Source: G963667675 sp965197565 (lineage in GTDB: Bacteria; Chloroflexota; Dehalococcoidia; Lucifugimonadales; UBA3495). From it: a stretch of DNA of 64,000 nt. Position 1 is the stretch's first letter. The number at the start of each line of letters is the position of its first letter. This document shows, piece after piece, positions 25,132-34,887 of this stretch. The stretch is from positions 744,001 to 808,000 of the forward strand of contig CBDANK010000002.1 in the NCBI GenBank assembly GCA_965197565.1, read 5' to 3'. The notes beneath the pieces are model-generated. The model ran no database searches, had not been told where the DNA came from, and worked only from the letters and a program-made list of their open reading frames with translations. The position numbers and the translations under genes are program-made.

Positions 25132-26079
25132 CTAATTTCCCTCGAAGTATCGGCGGGGATTGTCTACCATCATTTGCTGAATTATGCCCTCCGGCATACC
25201 CAGGGCCCTGAGACGGGGCAGCACGGCGCGAGTGATCCAGAGATACCCGTCCGGGTTCTCTTCCCGCGTAGGAAAACCGGGCGAGGGCACACGCGTCAGC
25301 ACGATGTTCCAGTCGTGAGAGAGCATTATTTGGCTGCCGAAACCCGCGTCCAGCAGCCCTTTCAAGTAGTCGGTCCGTTGCTCCCAGCCGGGCAAGTCCT
25401 GGCGGCCTTTAGGATTGTTGATGTCCCAACCCAGAAAGACGCCGCTTTCAACCAGATTGGAATGGTATTCCTTGTCCAAGGTATTGTTAACATGGCCGAT
25501 ATAGACCCGGCCGGGCTCCACGCCCTCCTGTTCAAATATACGGACCTGTGCCTCCCCAACTCGGGACCGAGGCGGGGTGTGGGTGGTAATGGGCACGCCG
25601 GTCCGCCGGTGGGCTCGGGCAGCGGCCCGCAGCATTAACTCCTCAGGTTCCAGAATGGGATCGCTGGTAGCTACCTTGATTATCCCCGCTCTTATGCCGG
25701 TGCCCTCTATCCCTTCTTCGATTTCCCTGACCCACAGGGAGGCAACGAAGTCGGGAGACCTGCCCCAGAAGCTGCGGGGGACGTCCAACCAACAACCGGT
25801 GCAACATATAAACTGCACCCCGGTCCGCTGTGAAACCTCCCGCATCAGGGTCACGTCCCTGCCTAGGTCCAAGGGCGACACTTCTACTATAGTATCAACG
25901 CCTTCGCGGCGGGCTTGGGTCAGATCGCTCGTCGCCGTTTCCAATACCCATTCCCGGTTGACCAACTCGTCATAGGTATTGGGAATTCCCGGCCCTGAGT
26001 CGATCAGATGCTCATGAGGCAAGGTGAAGCCAAGGTCTGCGGTGTCCAGTGGTCCCAAAACCGAATTAACTACTGCCAT
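25132..26079 (-). CDS. Phosphotriesterase-family hydrolase
   Basis: A 315-residue protein of the PTE/PHP-like amidohydrolase group. The binuclear metal site is complete: H22 and H24 in LPHEHL, a lysine at 135 in IIKVAT (carboxylated in homologues), H167, H196 in IGHVNN and D256 in SHDWN. Family members are mostly lactonases or esterases; true organophosphate activity is uncommon. It shares strand and spacing with the M20 gene downstream (23811), so the two may be co-transcribed and act in sequence on an ester or amide. Confidence 0.9.
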   Translation of the reverse strand: MAVVNSVLGPLDTADLGFTLPHEHLIDSGPGIPNTYDELVNREWVLETATSDLTQARREGVDTIVEVSPLDLGRDVTLMREVSQRTGVQFICCTGCWLDVPRSFWGRSPDFVASLWVREIEEGIEGTGIRAGIIKVATSDPILEPEELMLRAAARAHRRTGVPITTHTPPRSRVGEAQVRIFEQEGVEPGRVYIGHVNNTLDKEYHSNLVESGVFLGWDINNPKGRQDLPGWEQRTDYLKGLLDAGFGSQIMLSHDWNIVLTRVPSPGFPTREENPDGYLWITRAVLPRLRALGMPEGIIQQMMVDNPRRYFEGN

Positions 26080-26519
26080 TATGGTCCTCCGGGCCTGCTG
26101 GAGTAACTGAGGCTACAACCGGCGTAGCGGCACAAGCAAATTGGAGGGGCGGTTGCTCCGTGTCATCCTGACCAGCCTATTGTACCCGGTGCGCGCTTGC
26201 CCGGAAAGTTCCCGTTTGCGGGGTAACTGTTCAGAGTTGGTCAGCACACTAACACGCAACCGCTCATCCTGAGCGCAGCGTAGCACGGCGCCTCCCACTC
26301 TACTCGGACCTCGTACTGAACCGCTCATCCTGAGCGCAGCGCAGCGGAGTCGAAGGACGGATTCCCCTCAAATCTGAACAGTTATTTTGCGGGCTGCCAG
26401 GACGATTACAAAGTCCGAAAAGACGCCTATCGTCATTACCGCGAAAGCGGTAATCCAGGTTGGACTTGGGCCGGCGTGTGTCTCCCTCGGTCAGAGTTTG
26501 GCAACTTTGCAATCGCCTC
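26080..26519. other. Intergenic repeat region
   Basis: No gene is visible. The gap contains the inverted-repeat element at 26224-26384, with two CATCCTGAGCGCAGCG phrases inside it, and a TACCGCGAAAGCGGTA palindrome near 26437-26453. Confidence 0.5.
26224..26384. mobile_element. MITE-like element with TAACTGTTCAGA ends
   Basis: Perfect 12-base inverted repeats, TAACTGTTCAGA at 26224-26235 and its complement at 26373-26384, bound 161 non-coding bases. The ends resemble those of the three elements at 53535, 54926 and 56889 (GTAAGTGTTCAG). Confidence 0.6.
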
Positions 26520-28262
26520 CTAATGCTGCCGGTAACGGTTGACGATGGGCAGGCGGCGGTCCTTGCCGAAGGCCCGAGGCGTGATCTTGACGCCGGGCGG
26601 GGCTTGCCGGCGTTTGTACTCGTTGCGGTCGACAGCACTGATAACTTGGCGCACCACCTGGGGGTCGAAGCCCAAATCCACCATCTCCTGATAACTGCGG
26701 TCCTCCTCGACATAGGCTTTTACCACAGGGTCCAGCACTTCATAGGGGGGCAAGCTGTCTTGGTCCAGTTGGCACTCCTTCAGCTCGGCCGAGGGGGGTT
26801 TGTCGATTATGGCCTGAGGAATCACCGGACGGGGCTCGCCGTGCTGGTTGCGCCATCGGCACAAGCGGTAGACCATGGTTTTGGGCACGTCTTTGATCAC
26901 GGCGAAACCGCCGGCCATGTCGCCGTACAGAGTGGCGTAGCCCATAGCCATCTCGCTCTTGTTTCCGGTGGTAAGCACGATCCAACCGAACTTATTGGAG
27001 ATGGTCATTAGTATGTTGCCCCGTATCCGGGCCTGAACGTTTTCCTCGGCCACGTTGGGGTCGATCCTCCGGAAAAAAGGCTCAAGAATATCACCGAAAG
27101 CCAGGTGAGCAGGTTCTATGGGCACAGTCCAAAGCTCAATGCCCAGGCGGTCGGCCAGCTTCCGGGAGTCGCTGACGCTGCCCTCCGAGGAGTACCGGGA
27201 CGGCATGGTTATACCCACCACTTGGTCCGGCCCCAATGCGTCCCGGGCCACGGTGGCGGTTAGGGCCGAGTCCACTCCCCCCGATAAACCCACCAGAGCT
27301 TTGGCAAAGCCGGACTTGCGCAAGTAGTCTCCCGTTCCCAGCACCAAGGCATGGTAGACTTCTTCTATTTCCTCCATCTCCGGGGCCGGGCCGGACGGCG
27401 GCAGGGGAGGCTGCTCCTGTGCTTCGAAGCCGGAAACCTGGATTACTTTGGGGATGCCGATCTCTCTCAGGATGGTTGGATTCTCTTTGCGGGGGCGAGA
27501 GTCCCGCAAGCGAGTCCGGAATACTGCCTCGATGTCCAGGTCGCTGATTACCAGTGACTCCTTGAACGCCGGACCCCGGCTCACCGAGCCGCCGTTCATA
27601 TCGCAAACCAGGCTGGCGCCGTCAAAAACCAGCTCATCCTGCCCCCCCACAGAATTAAGGTAAGCAACGAAAAGCTCGTTGTCGGCGGCGCGGGTGGCAA
27701 TCATCTTTTCCCGGTAAGACCGCTTGCCGGTGTGAAAGGGCGAGGCGTTGATGTTTACGATCAGCTCGGCTCCCGAGTCCCGTTGCACTGCGATGGGACC
27801 CACCGGATACCAAACGTCTTCGCAGATGTTCACGCCGACGCCAACGCCGTTGATCACGTAGACCGGACAGGAGTCACCCCGGCGGAAGTAGCGGTCCTCG
27901 TCGAAAACCCCGTAGTTGGGCAGGTACATTTTGCGGTAGATGTCAACCAGCTTTCCGTCGTAACCCAGGGCCGCGGCATTGGATATGTCCGTACCCATGT
28001 CAACGTAGCCCACAACCACCGCGGTACCCTGGGAGGCAGCGACGATCCTTTCCATCGCCGCCACGTTTTCCCGCAGGAAAGAAGGCTTGAAAAGCAGGTC
28101 TTCAGGCGGGTACCCGGTGGTAGCCATCTCCGGGAAAGCAATCAGGTCGGCGCGGGCGTGCCGGGCTTCTTGGATGCAGTCCAGCATTTTAACCGTGTTT
28201 CCCGGAATGTCGCCCACTGTGGTGTTGATCTGGGCCAGGGCCAGCCGGAACCTTCGAGCCAT
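26520..28262 (-). CDS. nadE: NAD(+) synthase, glutamine-hydrolysing
   Basis: A 580-residue two-domain enzyme that makes NAD from nicotinic acid adenine dinucleotide with glutamine as the amide donor. The N-terminal nitrilase-type glutaminase has the triad E45 (FPEMATTGY), K111 (YRKMYLPNYG) and C147 (NICEDVW). The C-terminal synthetase has the pyrophosphate loop LSGGVDSALT and the GNKSEMAMGY segment. The ATG at 28262 gives the standard N-terminus MARRFRLALAQINTTVGD; a TTG at 28286 is less likely. It lies 33 bases after the methyltransferase gene on the same strand. Confidence 0.96.
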   Translation of the reverse strand: MARRFRLALAQINTTVGDIPGNTVKMLDCIQEARHARADLIAFPEMATTGYPPEDLLFKPSFLRENVAAMERIVAASQGTAVVVGYVDMGTDISNAAALGYDGKLVDIYRKMYLPNYGVFDEDRYFRRGDSCPVYVINGVGVGVNICEDVWYPVGPIAVQRDSGAELIVNINASPFHTGKRSYREKMIATRAADNELFVAYLNSVGGQDELVFDGASLVCDMNGGSVSRGPAFKESLVISDLDIEAVFRTRLRDSRPRKENPTILREIGIPKVIQVSGFEAQEQPPLPPSGPAPEMEEIEEVYHALVLGTGDYLRKSGFAKALVGLSGGVDSALTATVARDALGPDQVVGITMPSRYSSEGSVSDSRKLADRLGIELWTVPIEPAHLAFGDILEPFFRRIDPNVAEENVQARIRGNILMTISNKFGWIVLTTGNKSEMAMGYATLYGDMAGGFAVIKDVPKTMVYRLCRWRNQHGEPRPVIPQAIIDKPPSAELKECQLDQDSLPPYEVLDPVVKAYVEEDRSYQEMVDLGFDPQVVRQVISAVDRNEYKRRQAPPGVKITPRAFGKDRRLPIVNRYRQH

Positions 28263-28295
28263 GTTCAACCTATCGGCGCCGTACAAGCGGGGTGT

Positions 28296-28940
28296 TCATT
28301 GTGCGCTGTCTCCCTTGCGGCCGACCACCGCAAAGATAGGGTCGGCGGGGGGGCTGTTGTCGGAATTGACGAAGCCGGACCGGATTTCCTCGAAGTTGCC
28401 GGCCGACTCCATATAGGAGGTCGCCAAGTCCATGCGGCCTTGGTCCGTGGACTCCCGCCAGATACGCACCGCTTTGGTGGGAAACATGCGGTTGGAGAAT
28501 GTGACTACTAAGAGGCCCCCGGTTTTCAGTACCCGGTTCACTTCTTGAAAGGTTTCCACCGGCCGGGTCAGGTATTGGGCCGACACCGTCAGGATTACAG
28601 CGTCAAAGACCGCATCGTCGAAGGGCAGCATCGGCTCCCGGTTCAGGTCGTGAACGATGAATTCGTGTAGGTCCGGGTTCTCCGCCATTTCCGGCGCGTT
28701 TAGCCCCAAGCCGATCATGCGGTCCTTGGGATGTCCTTGGGGCCAGTGAGAACGCCAACTGCTCATCAGGTCCAGCACCACCGCTCCCGGAGGTATCAGA
28801 TCGCGGAACAACTGGCCGACAGCCTCAATGGCCTGCTGGTCTATGTGGACCACCAACCGGGGAAAGGAGTAAAACAGACTGTCGTTGCTCTCGTCTATTC
28901 GTTGAAAAGATTCAGGAGGATACATTATCAGTTCAACCAT
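28296..28940 (-). CDS. SAM-dependent methyltransferase, type 11-like
   Basis: A 214-residue Rossmann-fold methyltransferase. VVLDLMSSWRSHWP is a modified motif I (the usual glycine-rich turn is replaced by MSSWRS), followed by GLGLNAPEM, FDAVILTVSAQYL and LKTGGLLVVTFSNR. This pattern is seen in a subfamily often annotated only as methyltransferase. The substrate is unknown. It is immediately upstream of nadE, but a functional tie is not evident. The start is uncertain, with an alternative ATG five codons in; neither has a good ribosome site. Confidence 0.82.
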   Translation of the reverse strand: MVELIMYPPESFQRIDESNDSLFYSFPRLVVHIDQQAIEAVGQLFRDLIPPGAVVLDLMSSWRSHWPQGHPKDRMIGLGLNAPEMAENPDLHEFIVHDLNREPMLPFDDAVFDAVILTVSAQYLTRPVETFQEVNRVLKTGGLLVVTFSNRMFPTKAVRIWRESTDQGRMDLATSYMESAGNFEEIRSGFVNSDNSPPADPIFAVVGRKGDSAQ

Positions 28941-29106
28941 GAAGGGTTAAGGTCAATTGTTTAACCTTGAAAGCCAAAGGAACCGGCTCGCGGCCCCATT
29001 GCCGGCTAATTGTAGCACGGCCCTTGCGTTAATGACTGGTGAAGTCCGGTGCCGGGGGATACAATTTGGTACGAGACTGATAGAAGAACCCGGCGAGGTG
29101 AGTACT

Positions 29107-30213
29107 ATGACCCAAGGACAGGAAATCCGTACAGGCCACCCCTACTTCATGTATGACGCCATCCATGACCAGCCCCGCGCCGTTGCAGAGATGTTGCGAA
29201 AACATGGGCCGGGCGTACAGCAAGCAGCGGCCAATGTGGCCGGTAAACGGCGTCTGCATGTGGTGGGAATCGGGACCTCATGGCACGCCGCCTTGGTGGC
29301 CGAACATTGGTTTCGCCGGTTTTGTGCCGGAACAATGGAAGTCCAAGCCTGGCACTCTTTCGAGTTCTGCGCTTATCCCCCCAAACTGAGCGACGCGGAC
29401 GCGGTGATCGTTATCAGCCACCGGGGCACCAAGACCTATTCCTTCCAGGCCTTGGAGACGGCCAAGGCCGCCGGTTCCTATACCGTCTCCATTACCTCCA
29501 ACAACCCCGGCCCCCGGATTCTGGCGGCGGATGCGGTCTTTAACACCGTCGACCAAGAACGCTCTGCCGCCTTCACAGTGAGCTACACATCGGCTTTAAC
29601 GGTACTGGCGTTGCTTGCCGCCTCTGTGGGGGGGTTGATGGACAACAACAATGAGGCGTCGTTGCTGCGGTCCCAACTGGAAGACGTACCCCGGCAGATT
29701 GCCCAGGTCCTAAGCCAAGAAGGAATGGTCCAGCAGGCCGCCGGTAGGTTTGAGAGCCGTAACCGTTTCATTTGCGCGGGGTGGGGACCCAACAGCGCCA
29801 ACGCCTATGAAGTGGCTTTGAAGATTAAGGAAACCAGCACCTGCGATAGTGAGGGCCTCCAGATAGAGCAACTCCTTCACGGACCGTTCTGCTCCGTGGA
29901 TCAGCAGTGCCTTGTCATGTTGATCGCGCCCCCCGGCCCCGGCTACCAACGGGCCATGAACGTAGCCCGAGCCTGCCTGGAAGTAGATGCACCAGTATGG
30001 GCACTGCTGCAGGAGGGCGATGAACTGCTGTCCGGCTTGGCCGCCGAGTCCCTTTTTATGCCGCAGCTCCCGGAGTTTTGGAGCCCCTTGGTTTACGTCC
30101 TGCCGCTGCAGTTGTTCACCTATTATCTGACGCTGGCGCGGGGCGCCCATCCAGACCTATTCCAACAGGACAATCCCAAGCAAGCCGCGGCCCGCCGCCA
30201 CTACACCTTGTAG
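29107..30213 (+). CDS. SIS domain sugar-phosphate isomerase/aminotransferase-like protein
   Basis: A 368-residue protein made of two SIS domains, like the isomerase half of glucosamine-6-phosphate synthase (GlmS) but without the glutaminase half. Sugar-phosphate binding segments are GIGTSWHAA and VISHRGTKT in the first domain and ICAGWGPNSANA in the second. The ATG at 29107 follows GAGGTG by six bases; the frame is open back to 28957. It may isomerise or deaminate an amino sugar phosphate. A ROK sugar kinase lies 1 kb away on the other strand, which fits sugar metabolism loosely. Confidence 0.87.
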   Translation: MTQGQEIRTGHPYFMYDAIHDQPRAVAEMLRKHGPGVQQAAANVAGKRRLHVVGIGTSWHAALVAEHWFRRFCAGTMEVQAWHSFEFCAYPPKLSDADAVIVISHRGTKTYSFQALETAKAAGSYTVSITSNNPGPRILAADAVFNTVDQERSAAFTVSYTSALTVLALLAASVGGLMDNNNEASLLRSQLEDVPRQIAQVLSQEGMVQQAAGRFESRNRFICAGWGPNSANAYEVALKIKETSTCDSEGLQIEQLLHGPFCSVDQQCLVMLIAPPGPGYQRAMNVARACLEVDAPVWALLQEGDELLSGLAAESLFMPQLPEFWSPLVYVLPLQLFTYYLTLARGAHPDLFQQDNPKQAAARRHYTL

Positions 30214-30246
30214 TCCAACGGCGTAGTCCAACAGCTATGAAAGCGG

Positions 30247-31029
30247 TTATCCCTCTCTGACCACCGGGTTGCGCAGCACCCCAATGCCGCTGATCTCGAT
30301 TTCGATAACGTCGCCGTGGGTCATGTTTTCGGTGGCCCCCTCGGTGCCCATCCATAACACATCGCCGGGGTATAGGGTCATATAGCGGCTCATCTCGCTT
30401 ATGTAAGTTCGTACACCGAAGATGGCGGTGGCTACGTCGTACTCGCCCACCACCCGTCCGCTGAGCGTAATCTTGCAGTGGAGGTCGTCGGGGTCCAGGC
30501 CGGTCACGATCCACGGCCCCATGGGCTTGAAGGTGTCGGTGTTCTTGGCCCGCCACAGCGTCCGGTCTTCCCGCTGCCAGGAACGCTCGCTAACGTCGTT
30601 GCCTATGGTGAAGCCCAGCACGTAGTCCAAGGCTTGGGATTCGGTGACGTTTTTACACTTCTTGCCGATGACCGCCACCAACTCGCCCTCGTACTGCACT
30701 TCATCGGAAGCGTCTTTGGGCACTACGATGGGTTCCTCGTGGGGTATCAACGCGTTGACCGCCCGGTAGCCCACATCGGCTTTCTTGGGTAGACTCGGCT
30801 CGGTCCCCACTTGCTGGGCCGCCCAAGTGATGTGTTCCGGGTAGTTGATGCCCGCGGCGTAGAAGGTGGGCGGGATCACCGGCACCTCCAGCTTTACCGA
30901 GCCGAGTTCATGGCTTTTGGAGGTCTTGGAGTAGGAGTCGAATGGACTGCCGGCAACCTCGACGATAGCATCGCCCTCCACGATGCCGTAAGCCACCCGG
31001 TCTCCGGTTTTGAACCTGCACCACTTCAT
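30247..31029 (-). CDS. Fumarylacetoacetate hydrolase family protein
   Basis: A 260-residue FAH-family enzyme; members cleave or decarboxylate acylpyruvates and related products of aromatic degradation using Mg or Mn. The metal-site glutamates lie in VQYEGELVAVIG, followed by GFTIGNDVSERSWQ and the KNTDTFKPMGPW segment. The ATG at 31029 is preferred to a TTG two codons upstream because AGGAGGGT ends five bases before it. It is 52 bases downstream of the ROK kinase gene on the same strand. Confidence 0.9.
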   Translation of the reverse strand: MKWCRFKTGDRVAYGIVEGDAIVEVAGSPFDSYSKTSKSHELGSVKLEVPVIPPTFYAAGINYPEHITWAAQQVGTEPSLPKKADVGYRAVNALIPHEEPIVVPKDASDEVQYEGELVAVIGKKCKNVTESQALDYVLGFTIGNDVSERSWQREDRTLWRAKNTDTFKPMGPWIVTGLDPDDLHCKITLSGRVVGEYDVATAIFGVRTYISEMSRYMTLYPGDVLWMGTEGATENMTHGDVIEIEISGIGVLRNPVVREG

Positions 31030-31081
31030 TGCCAACCCTCCTGGTTGTCTTGACTAAGCCAGGCTCCCCTCGCTGTAACGG

Positions 31082-32083
31082 TCACACCCCCGCCTCACTC
31101 CAGACCAAAGCCGCGGCCCCCGCCATTCCCACGCCGTCTCCCAACCGGCTGGGGGCCAAGCGGAAGTTCCCGTGACCCTCACTCATGGCCTGCTGTTGGA
31201 TCAACGATTGGAGCCGGGGCAGAAGCCCCAGTTCGGTGAGGCCCACAGTGACCCCTCCTCCTAGGACCAATAGGTCCGGGTTGAACAAATGCACGGCGTT
31301 GGTCAAGCCCACCGACAATGCTTGCAGCACACCCTCAAAGATATCCGTCGCCAGGCTGTCGCCTTGGCCGGCGGCGTGGACCACCGACTCAGCGGTTATG
31401 GACTGGACCTCTTTGACCGCCCAAACGGAGCTCGGCGGCCCGGCCCCGGCCAGTGCGGCCCGAGCGATCCGGGCGATGGCGGTGCCGGATGCCAAGGACT
31501 CCAGGCATCCTTTATTTCCACACTGGCACTGGGGCGCCGACTCGCTACGGTCGATGGTCATGTGGCCTATTTCCGCCGCCAAGCCGCTGGCCCCCAGAAA
31601 GACCTGCCCCCGGTGGACCACGCCGCCGCCGATGCCGGTGCTTACTGTGACGTAAACCAGGGTCCGGGGCGGCGTTCCTTGGCTGGCGGCATCCCGCCCA
31701 GCCCCGTATTGGAACTCCCCCAATGCGGCCAGGGTGGCGTCGTTTCCAACCCACACCGGATAGCCCACCAGCGGCCCCCACCGGTCCTTGAGGGACACCC
31801 CGTCCAAGGCGGGCAAGTTGGGGGGGTCGTACAGGGTCCCCGTTTCGGCATCCACCGGCCCGGCTACGGCTATACCGACGCCGACAATAGCGCGGTCGGA
31901 GCACCAAGCGATGGCTTCCTTCAATAGGCCGTAGGACGACTCCAACAACGCGGCTTGGCCGCGGTCTATTGGATTGGGCACGCGGGACTGCCAGAGGCTC
32001 TCGCCAACCCGGTCGATGACCGCCGCCCGAGCCCAAGTGCCTCCCCAATCCATGACCACGGCCACTTGTTGTTGCTCATTCAT
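31082..32083 (-). CDS. ROK family sugar kinase
   Basis: A 333-residue ROK-family protein, most likely a glucokinase or N-acetyl-hexosamine kinase. MDWGGTWAR is the N-terminal phosphate-binding loop, GIAVAGPVD and STGIGGGVV are further nucleotide and sugar segments, and IGHMTID...CQCGNKGCLE is the ROK zinc site. There is no N-terminal helix-turn-helix domain, so it is a kinase and not a repressor. The exact sugar cannot be told. Confidence 0.9.
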   Translation of the reverse strand: MNEQQQVAVVMDWGGTWARAAVIDRVGESLWQSRVPNPIDRGQAALLESSYGLLKEAIAWCSDRAIVGVGIAVAGPVDAETGTLYDPPNLPALDGVSLKDRWGPLVGYPVWVGNDATLAALGEFQYGAGRDAASQGTPPRTLVYVTVSTGIGGGVVHRGQVFLGASGLAAEIGHMTIDRSESAPQCQCGNKGCLESLASGTAIARIARAALAGAGPPSSVWAVKEVQSITAESVVHAAGQGDSLATDIFEGVLQALSVGLTNAVHLFNPDLLVLGGGVTVGLTELGLLPRLQSLIQQQAMSEGHGNFRLAPSRLGDGVGMAGAAALVWSEAGV

Positions 32084-32150
32084 CTACTCGTCGCCTTGGA
32101 ACAAAATCCGGGGCCAACGGGACCACAAGACTCGGCAAATTTCAGAAGTT

Positions 32151-33020
32151 TCACTGTCCTGTGAGATCGAAGTAATCATCCGGTTCTTTGATGTCGATCC
32201 GCTCCCCAAAATCGAACATCGTCATGTCCATGTCCACCGATACGGTGTCGCCCATGGAGAAATCCATTTTCATTCTGCGGACATAGCCGGCGTCATCTAT
32301 CCACATTTCCAGTCTTTCATACTCTATCTGGTTCAGCTGTTCCTCCATACTAAGGCCCGGTTCTGCTGCATCGAATAACGGTCCCAATTGCTGCTGCTGC
32401 TCCGGGTCCAATGCTGCCCAAAGCTCTTGAAAGCCCAAGGCAATTCTTAGATGCTCAGTTTCCACCCCTTTGATTCGTTCCCGGCCGATGGACTCTACAG
32501 AGTACACTTCCCAGGGAACGTCCTCCTCGGGAAATAGACTGCCGTAGAAGCCGGTGGGGTCTGTAAAAAACTGGGAAGGCAGGGCCGCGGACTCAGCTAA
32601 AGCCCCCAAGTCGACCCGAATCCATTCTGTGTCCTCACTGGGAGCCCTAGTGTAAGCGTACTGCCGGGTGAGGACCTGTTCCACCCGAAGCTCCCCATCC
32701 GGGGCGTCGATTGACATCTCGGTGTGAATCCACTGGTTGTCACTCACCTCCATGTCCATAGATATGGATAGTTTTTCTCCGATGACGGTACCATTCATAT
32801 CCATCTGGGCCCGGAAGGTTCCCAGCGTGTTCATAACACTCTGGGAGCGCTTGAGCAATTCCAGCGGCGTCTCCCCCGTCGGGAATGGTTCAGGCTTTAA
32901 AGTATCCGATGAGGAGCCGCCACAACCGATTGCCATAGCCAACAGAACAACTAGGGCTGGCAAGAATAGGAGGACTCTTACGGCCGGGGCGTCGTTGATT
33001 GTGCTCGATGACCTCGGCAT
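32151..33020 (-). CDS. Lipoprotein of unknown function, LolA/LppX-like fold suspected
   Basis: A 289-residue secreted lipoprotein: hydrophobic signal segment VLLFLPALVVLLAMAIGC with the lipobox cysteine, then GGSSSDTL. The rest is rich in beta-strand-like stretches (FRAQMDMNGTV, EHLRIALGFQEL, YVRRMKMDF), as in LolA/LppX/DUF6612-type lipid-binding proteins; this is a guess from pattern. The ATG at 33020 (after GAAGAGG) gives a normal signal peptide. A GTG at 33068, overlapping the stop of the thioredoxin gene, is possible if translation is coupled. It is the last gene of the cytochrome maturation cluster. Confidence 0.75.
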   Translation of the reverse strand: MPRSSSTINDAPAVRVLLFLPALVVLLAMAIGCGGSSSDTLKPEPFPTGETPLELLKRSQSVMNTLGTFRAQMDMNGTVIGEKLSISMDMEVSDNQWIHTEMSIDAPDGELRVEQVLTRQYAYTRAPSEDTEWIRVDLGALAESAALPSQFFTDPTGFYGSLFPEEDVPWEVYSVESIGRERIKGVETEHLRIALGFQELWAALDPEQQQQLGPLFDAAEPGLSMEEQLNQIEYERLEMWIDDAGYVRRMKMDFSMGDTVSVDMDMTMFDFGERIDIKEPDDYFDLTGQ

Positions 33021-33067
33021 GGGTTTAGCCTCTTCGGAGAATGTGACTGGAATTGTAGCATGAAGCA

Positions 33068-33640
33068 CTAAGGGGCGGCGCCTGCGCCCTCAAGCAGGCC
33101 GTCGAGGGTCGCCCGCAAAGTGCCGGCGTTGATCGGCCCGACGAATTTCTTTCTTATTACCCCGTTGGGACCAATGAATATCTTTTCCGGAATGCCCTTC
33201 ACTCCATAGTCTATGGCCACGGTCCCTTTCCCATCGATGCCGTTGGGATACGGCACGTCGAAAAGGTCAACGAATTCAATGGCGTCGCTGGGCCGGTCCC
33301 ACATGTTAACGCCGATGAATTCAACTCCCTGCTTCTGGGACTCCCGGTACACTTGGGACAGCGTCGATGCTTCCTCCCGGCAAGGAGGACACCAGGAGGC
33401 CCAGAAGTCCAACATTACCACCTTGCCTTGGAGTTGTGACAGCGTCACGGTGCTTCCATCCAACAATTCCAGGGAAAAATCCCTGGCCTCCTCGGCGTCG
33501 ACGGAGACTTGGCCGAACTCATCGTTTATTGCCAGTCCCCCAGGGTTGCTGCCGGACTTTACCGATGCCCAGGCAAGCAGACCGATCAAGGCCAAGACAG
33601 GGACCGTCGCGCCCAGCAGCAGCCAGCCGCGTTTGCTCAT
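33068..33640 (-). CDS. TlpA/CcmG-like membrane-anchored thioredoxin
   Basis: A 190-residue protein with one N-terminal membrane helix and a thioredoxin domain facing outside. The active site is WCPPC (C84, C87) and the cis-Pro loop is GVKGIPEKIFI. It probably reduces apocytochrome CxxCH cysteines before haem attachment, as CcmG/DsbE and ResA do. Its start overlaps the stop of the 416-residue gene by four bases (ATGA), so the genes are translationally coupled in the cytochrome c maturation operon. Confidence 0.92.
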   Translation of the reverse strand: MSKRGWLLLGATVPVLALIGLLAWASVKSGSNPGGLAINDEFGQVSVDAEEARDFSLELLDGSTVTLSQLQGKVVMLDFWASWCPPCREEASTLSQVYRESQKQGVEFIGVNMWDRPSDAIEFVDLFDVPYPNGIDGKGTVAIDYGVKGIPEKIFIGPNGVIRKKFVGPINAGTLRATLDGLLEGAGAAP

Positions 33641-34887
33641 CTTGGTCTTTCGCCAGCGTCGTCTACAGGCCCGGCGCTGCCGCGGATACGAGTCAAGAGC
33701 GCTTCCCTTTGGCCCAGATATTCGGCCTCAGCCAACATCCCCCGTTGGAACTCCTCATCCAGGGAGGCCACTTGCCGGACCAGGGCCGCTCGTTGGGCCA
33801 GGTTGCTATCGAGTTCCTCGCTGTTTGCATCCACCGGGGATGATACCGGCCGGGGCGCTCTAAATGCGCCGAACAGCAACAACAAAGCCAGCACCGCACC
33901 GACAGCGCCGGGAATCGCCACTTTCCAGAAAGTCCCGTCAGTGACCGACGTTTGCAAGCGGCTGACCAGCCCCGGCTGGGGCAGGTTGGTCAACTCCAAG
34001 ACCGTGCCTTGTCCCGGCTCGAATCCCCTCTCTTCCCAAATCAGAAACTCCGAGCTTTCTACGTTCACCGATGAAATGGGCCGCAGCGGTTGGACTTGGA
34101 CCTGGGCCAGCCGCCGCGGCAGCAAGACTTGGTACACATCCGCCCCTTGGGGCAGGCTCTGCCGGTAAGAAACGCTGTCTCCTTGGTAGGGAAACCGGAA
34201 GGAGAACTCCACATTGTGGTCGCCGGGCGAAACCGGGGAGGTGAGGGCGAAGCCGGTGCCGATGGAGACGATGTCCCCTCCCGGCAGGTTGGAGCGGACG
34301 CTAAGCTCCGTTGCCTCGAGCGGCAGAGCAAAGCGCAGAAAACTTAGTTGTCCAGGGTTGGACAAGTCGGGCAAGAGAGTGCGGTCGCTGTTGTTGTTCA
34401 GTTGCACAAATTCAATGGCCGAAATTTCGCGGTCATTCTGGTTCACTCCGGCAATCACCAGAAGCTGCCGGGTCACTCTAACCACCGACGCGTCCTGAGT
34501 AGTCTCGTACACCGTTAGCTGCACTTCATCCAGCACATCCTGGAAGCTAAGGGAGTTGCCGTAAAATACCCCCCCATAATCCACGCTCAGGGCATAGATA
34601 CCCTCCCCGGTCCTGGGCACGTCTTCAAACTGAAATTCGCCCTCCAGATCAGCCGATGCTTGCCCGGTGAAGACCAGACCGCCGGCTTCATCGGAAACCA
34701 GCAACAATACCGGGAGCTCCGGCGGCAGTCCCGCACCCGCTGTTCCGTTGACCACGGTCCCCCGGATACTTATCGTTTCTTGTGCCAAGGCGGAGCCGAG
34801 GCCAACGGCTGCCAGGGCCAAGCCCAGGGCAACGGTCAACACAGCGGGGTGGAGCAGCCCGACACCCCGGCGATGGGGCAAGTTCAC
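33637..34887 (-). CDS. Membrane-anchored protein of the cytochrome c maturation cluster, function unknown
   Basis: A 416-residue protein that I do not recognise. It has a signal peptide (ends GSALAQ), an extracytoplasmic beta-rich region whose start resembles a carboxypeptidase-regulatory or Cna-B-like fold (ISIRGTVVNGTAGAGLPPEL), one transmembrane helix (VAIPGAVGAVLALLLLFGAF near residue 325), and a cytoplasmic helical hairpin (VASLDEEFQRGMLAEAEYL). It overlaps both neighbours by four bases, so it is part of the ccm operon. The hairpin resembles one in the next protein (34884). It may be a scaffold for the haem lyase. Confidence 0.8.
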   Translation of the reverse strand: MNLPHRRGVGLLHPAVLTVALGLALAAVGLGSALAQETISIRGTVVNGTAGAGLPPELPVLLLVSDEAGGLVFTGQASADLEGEFQFEDVPRTGEGIYALSVDYGGVFYGNSLSFQDVLDEVQLTVYETTQDASVVRVTRQLLVIAGVNQNDREISAIEFVQLNNNSDRTLLPDLSNPGQLSFLRFALPLEATELSVRSNLPGGDIVSIGTGFALTSPVSPGDHNVEFSFRFPYQGDSVSYRQSLPQGADVYQVLLPRRLAQVQVQPLRPISSVNVESSEFLIWEERGFEPGQGTVLELTNLPQPGLVSRLQTSVTDGTFWKVAIPGAVGAVLALLLLFGAFRAPRPVSSPVDANSEELDSNLAQRAALVRQVASLDEEFQRGMLAEAEYLGQREALLTRIRGSAGPVDDAGERPR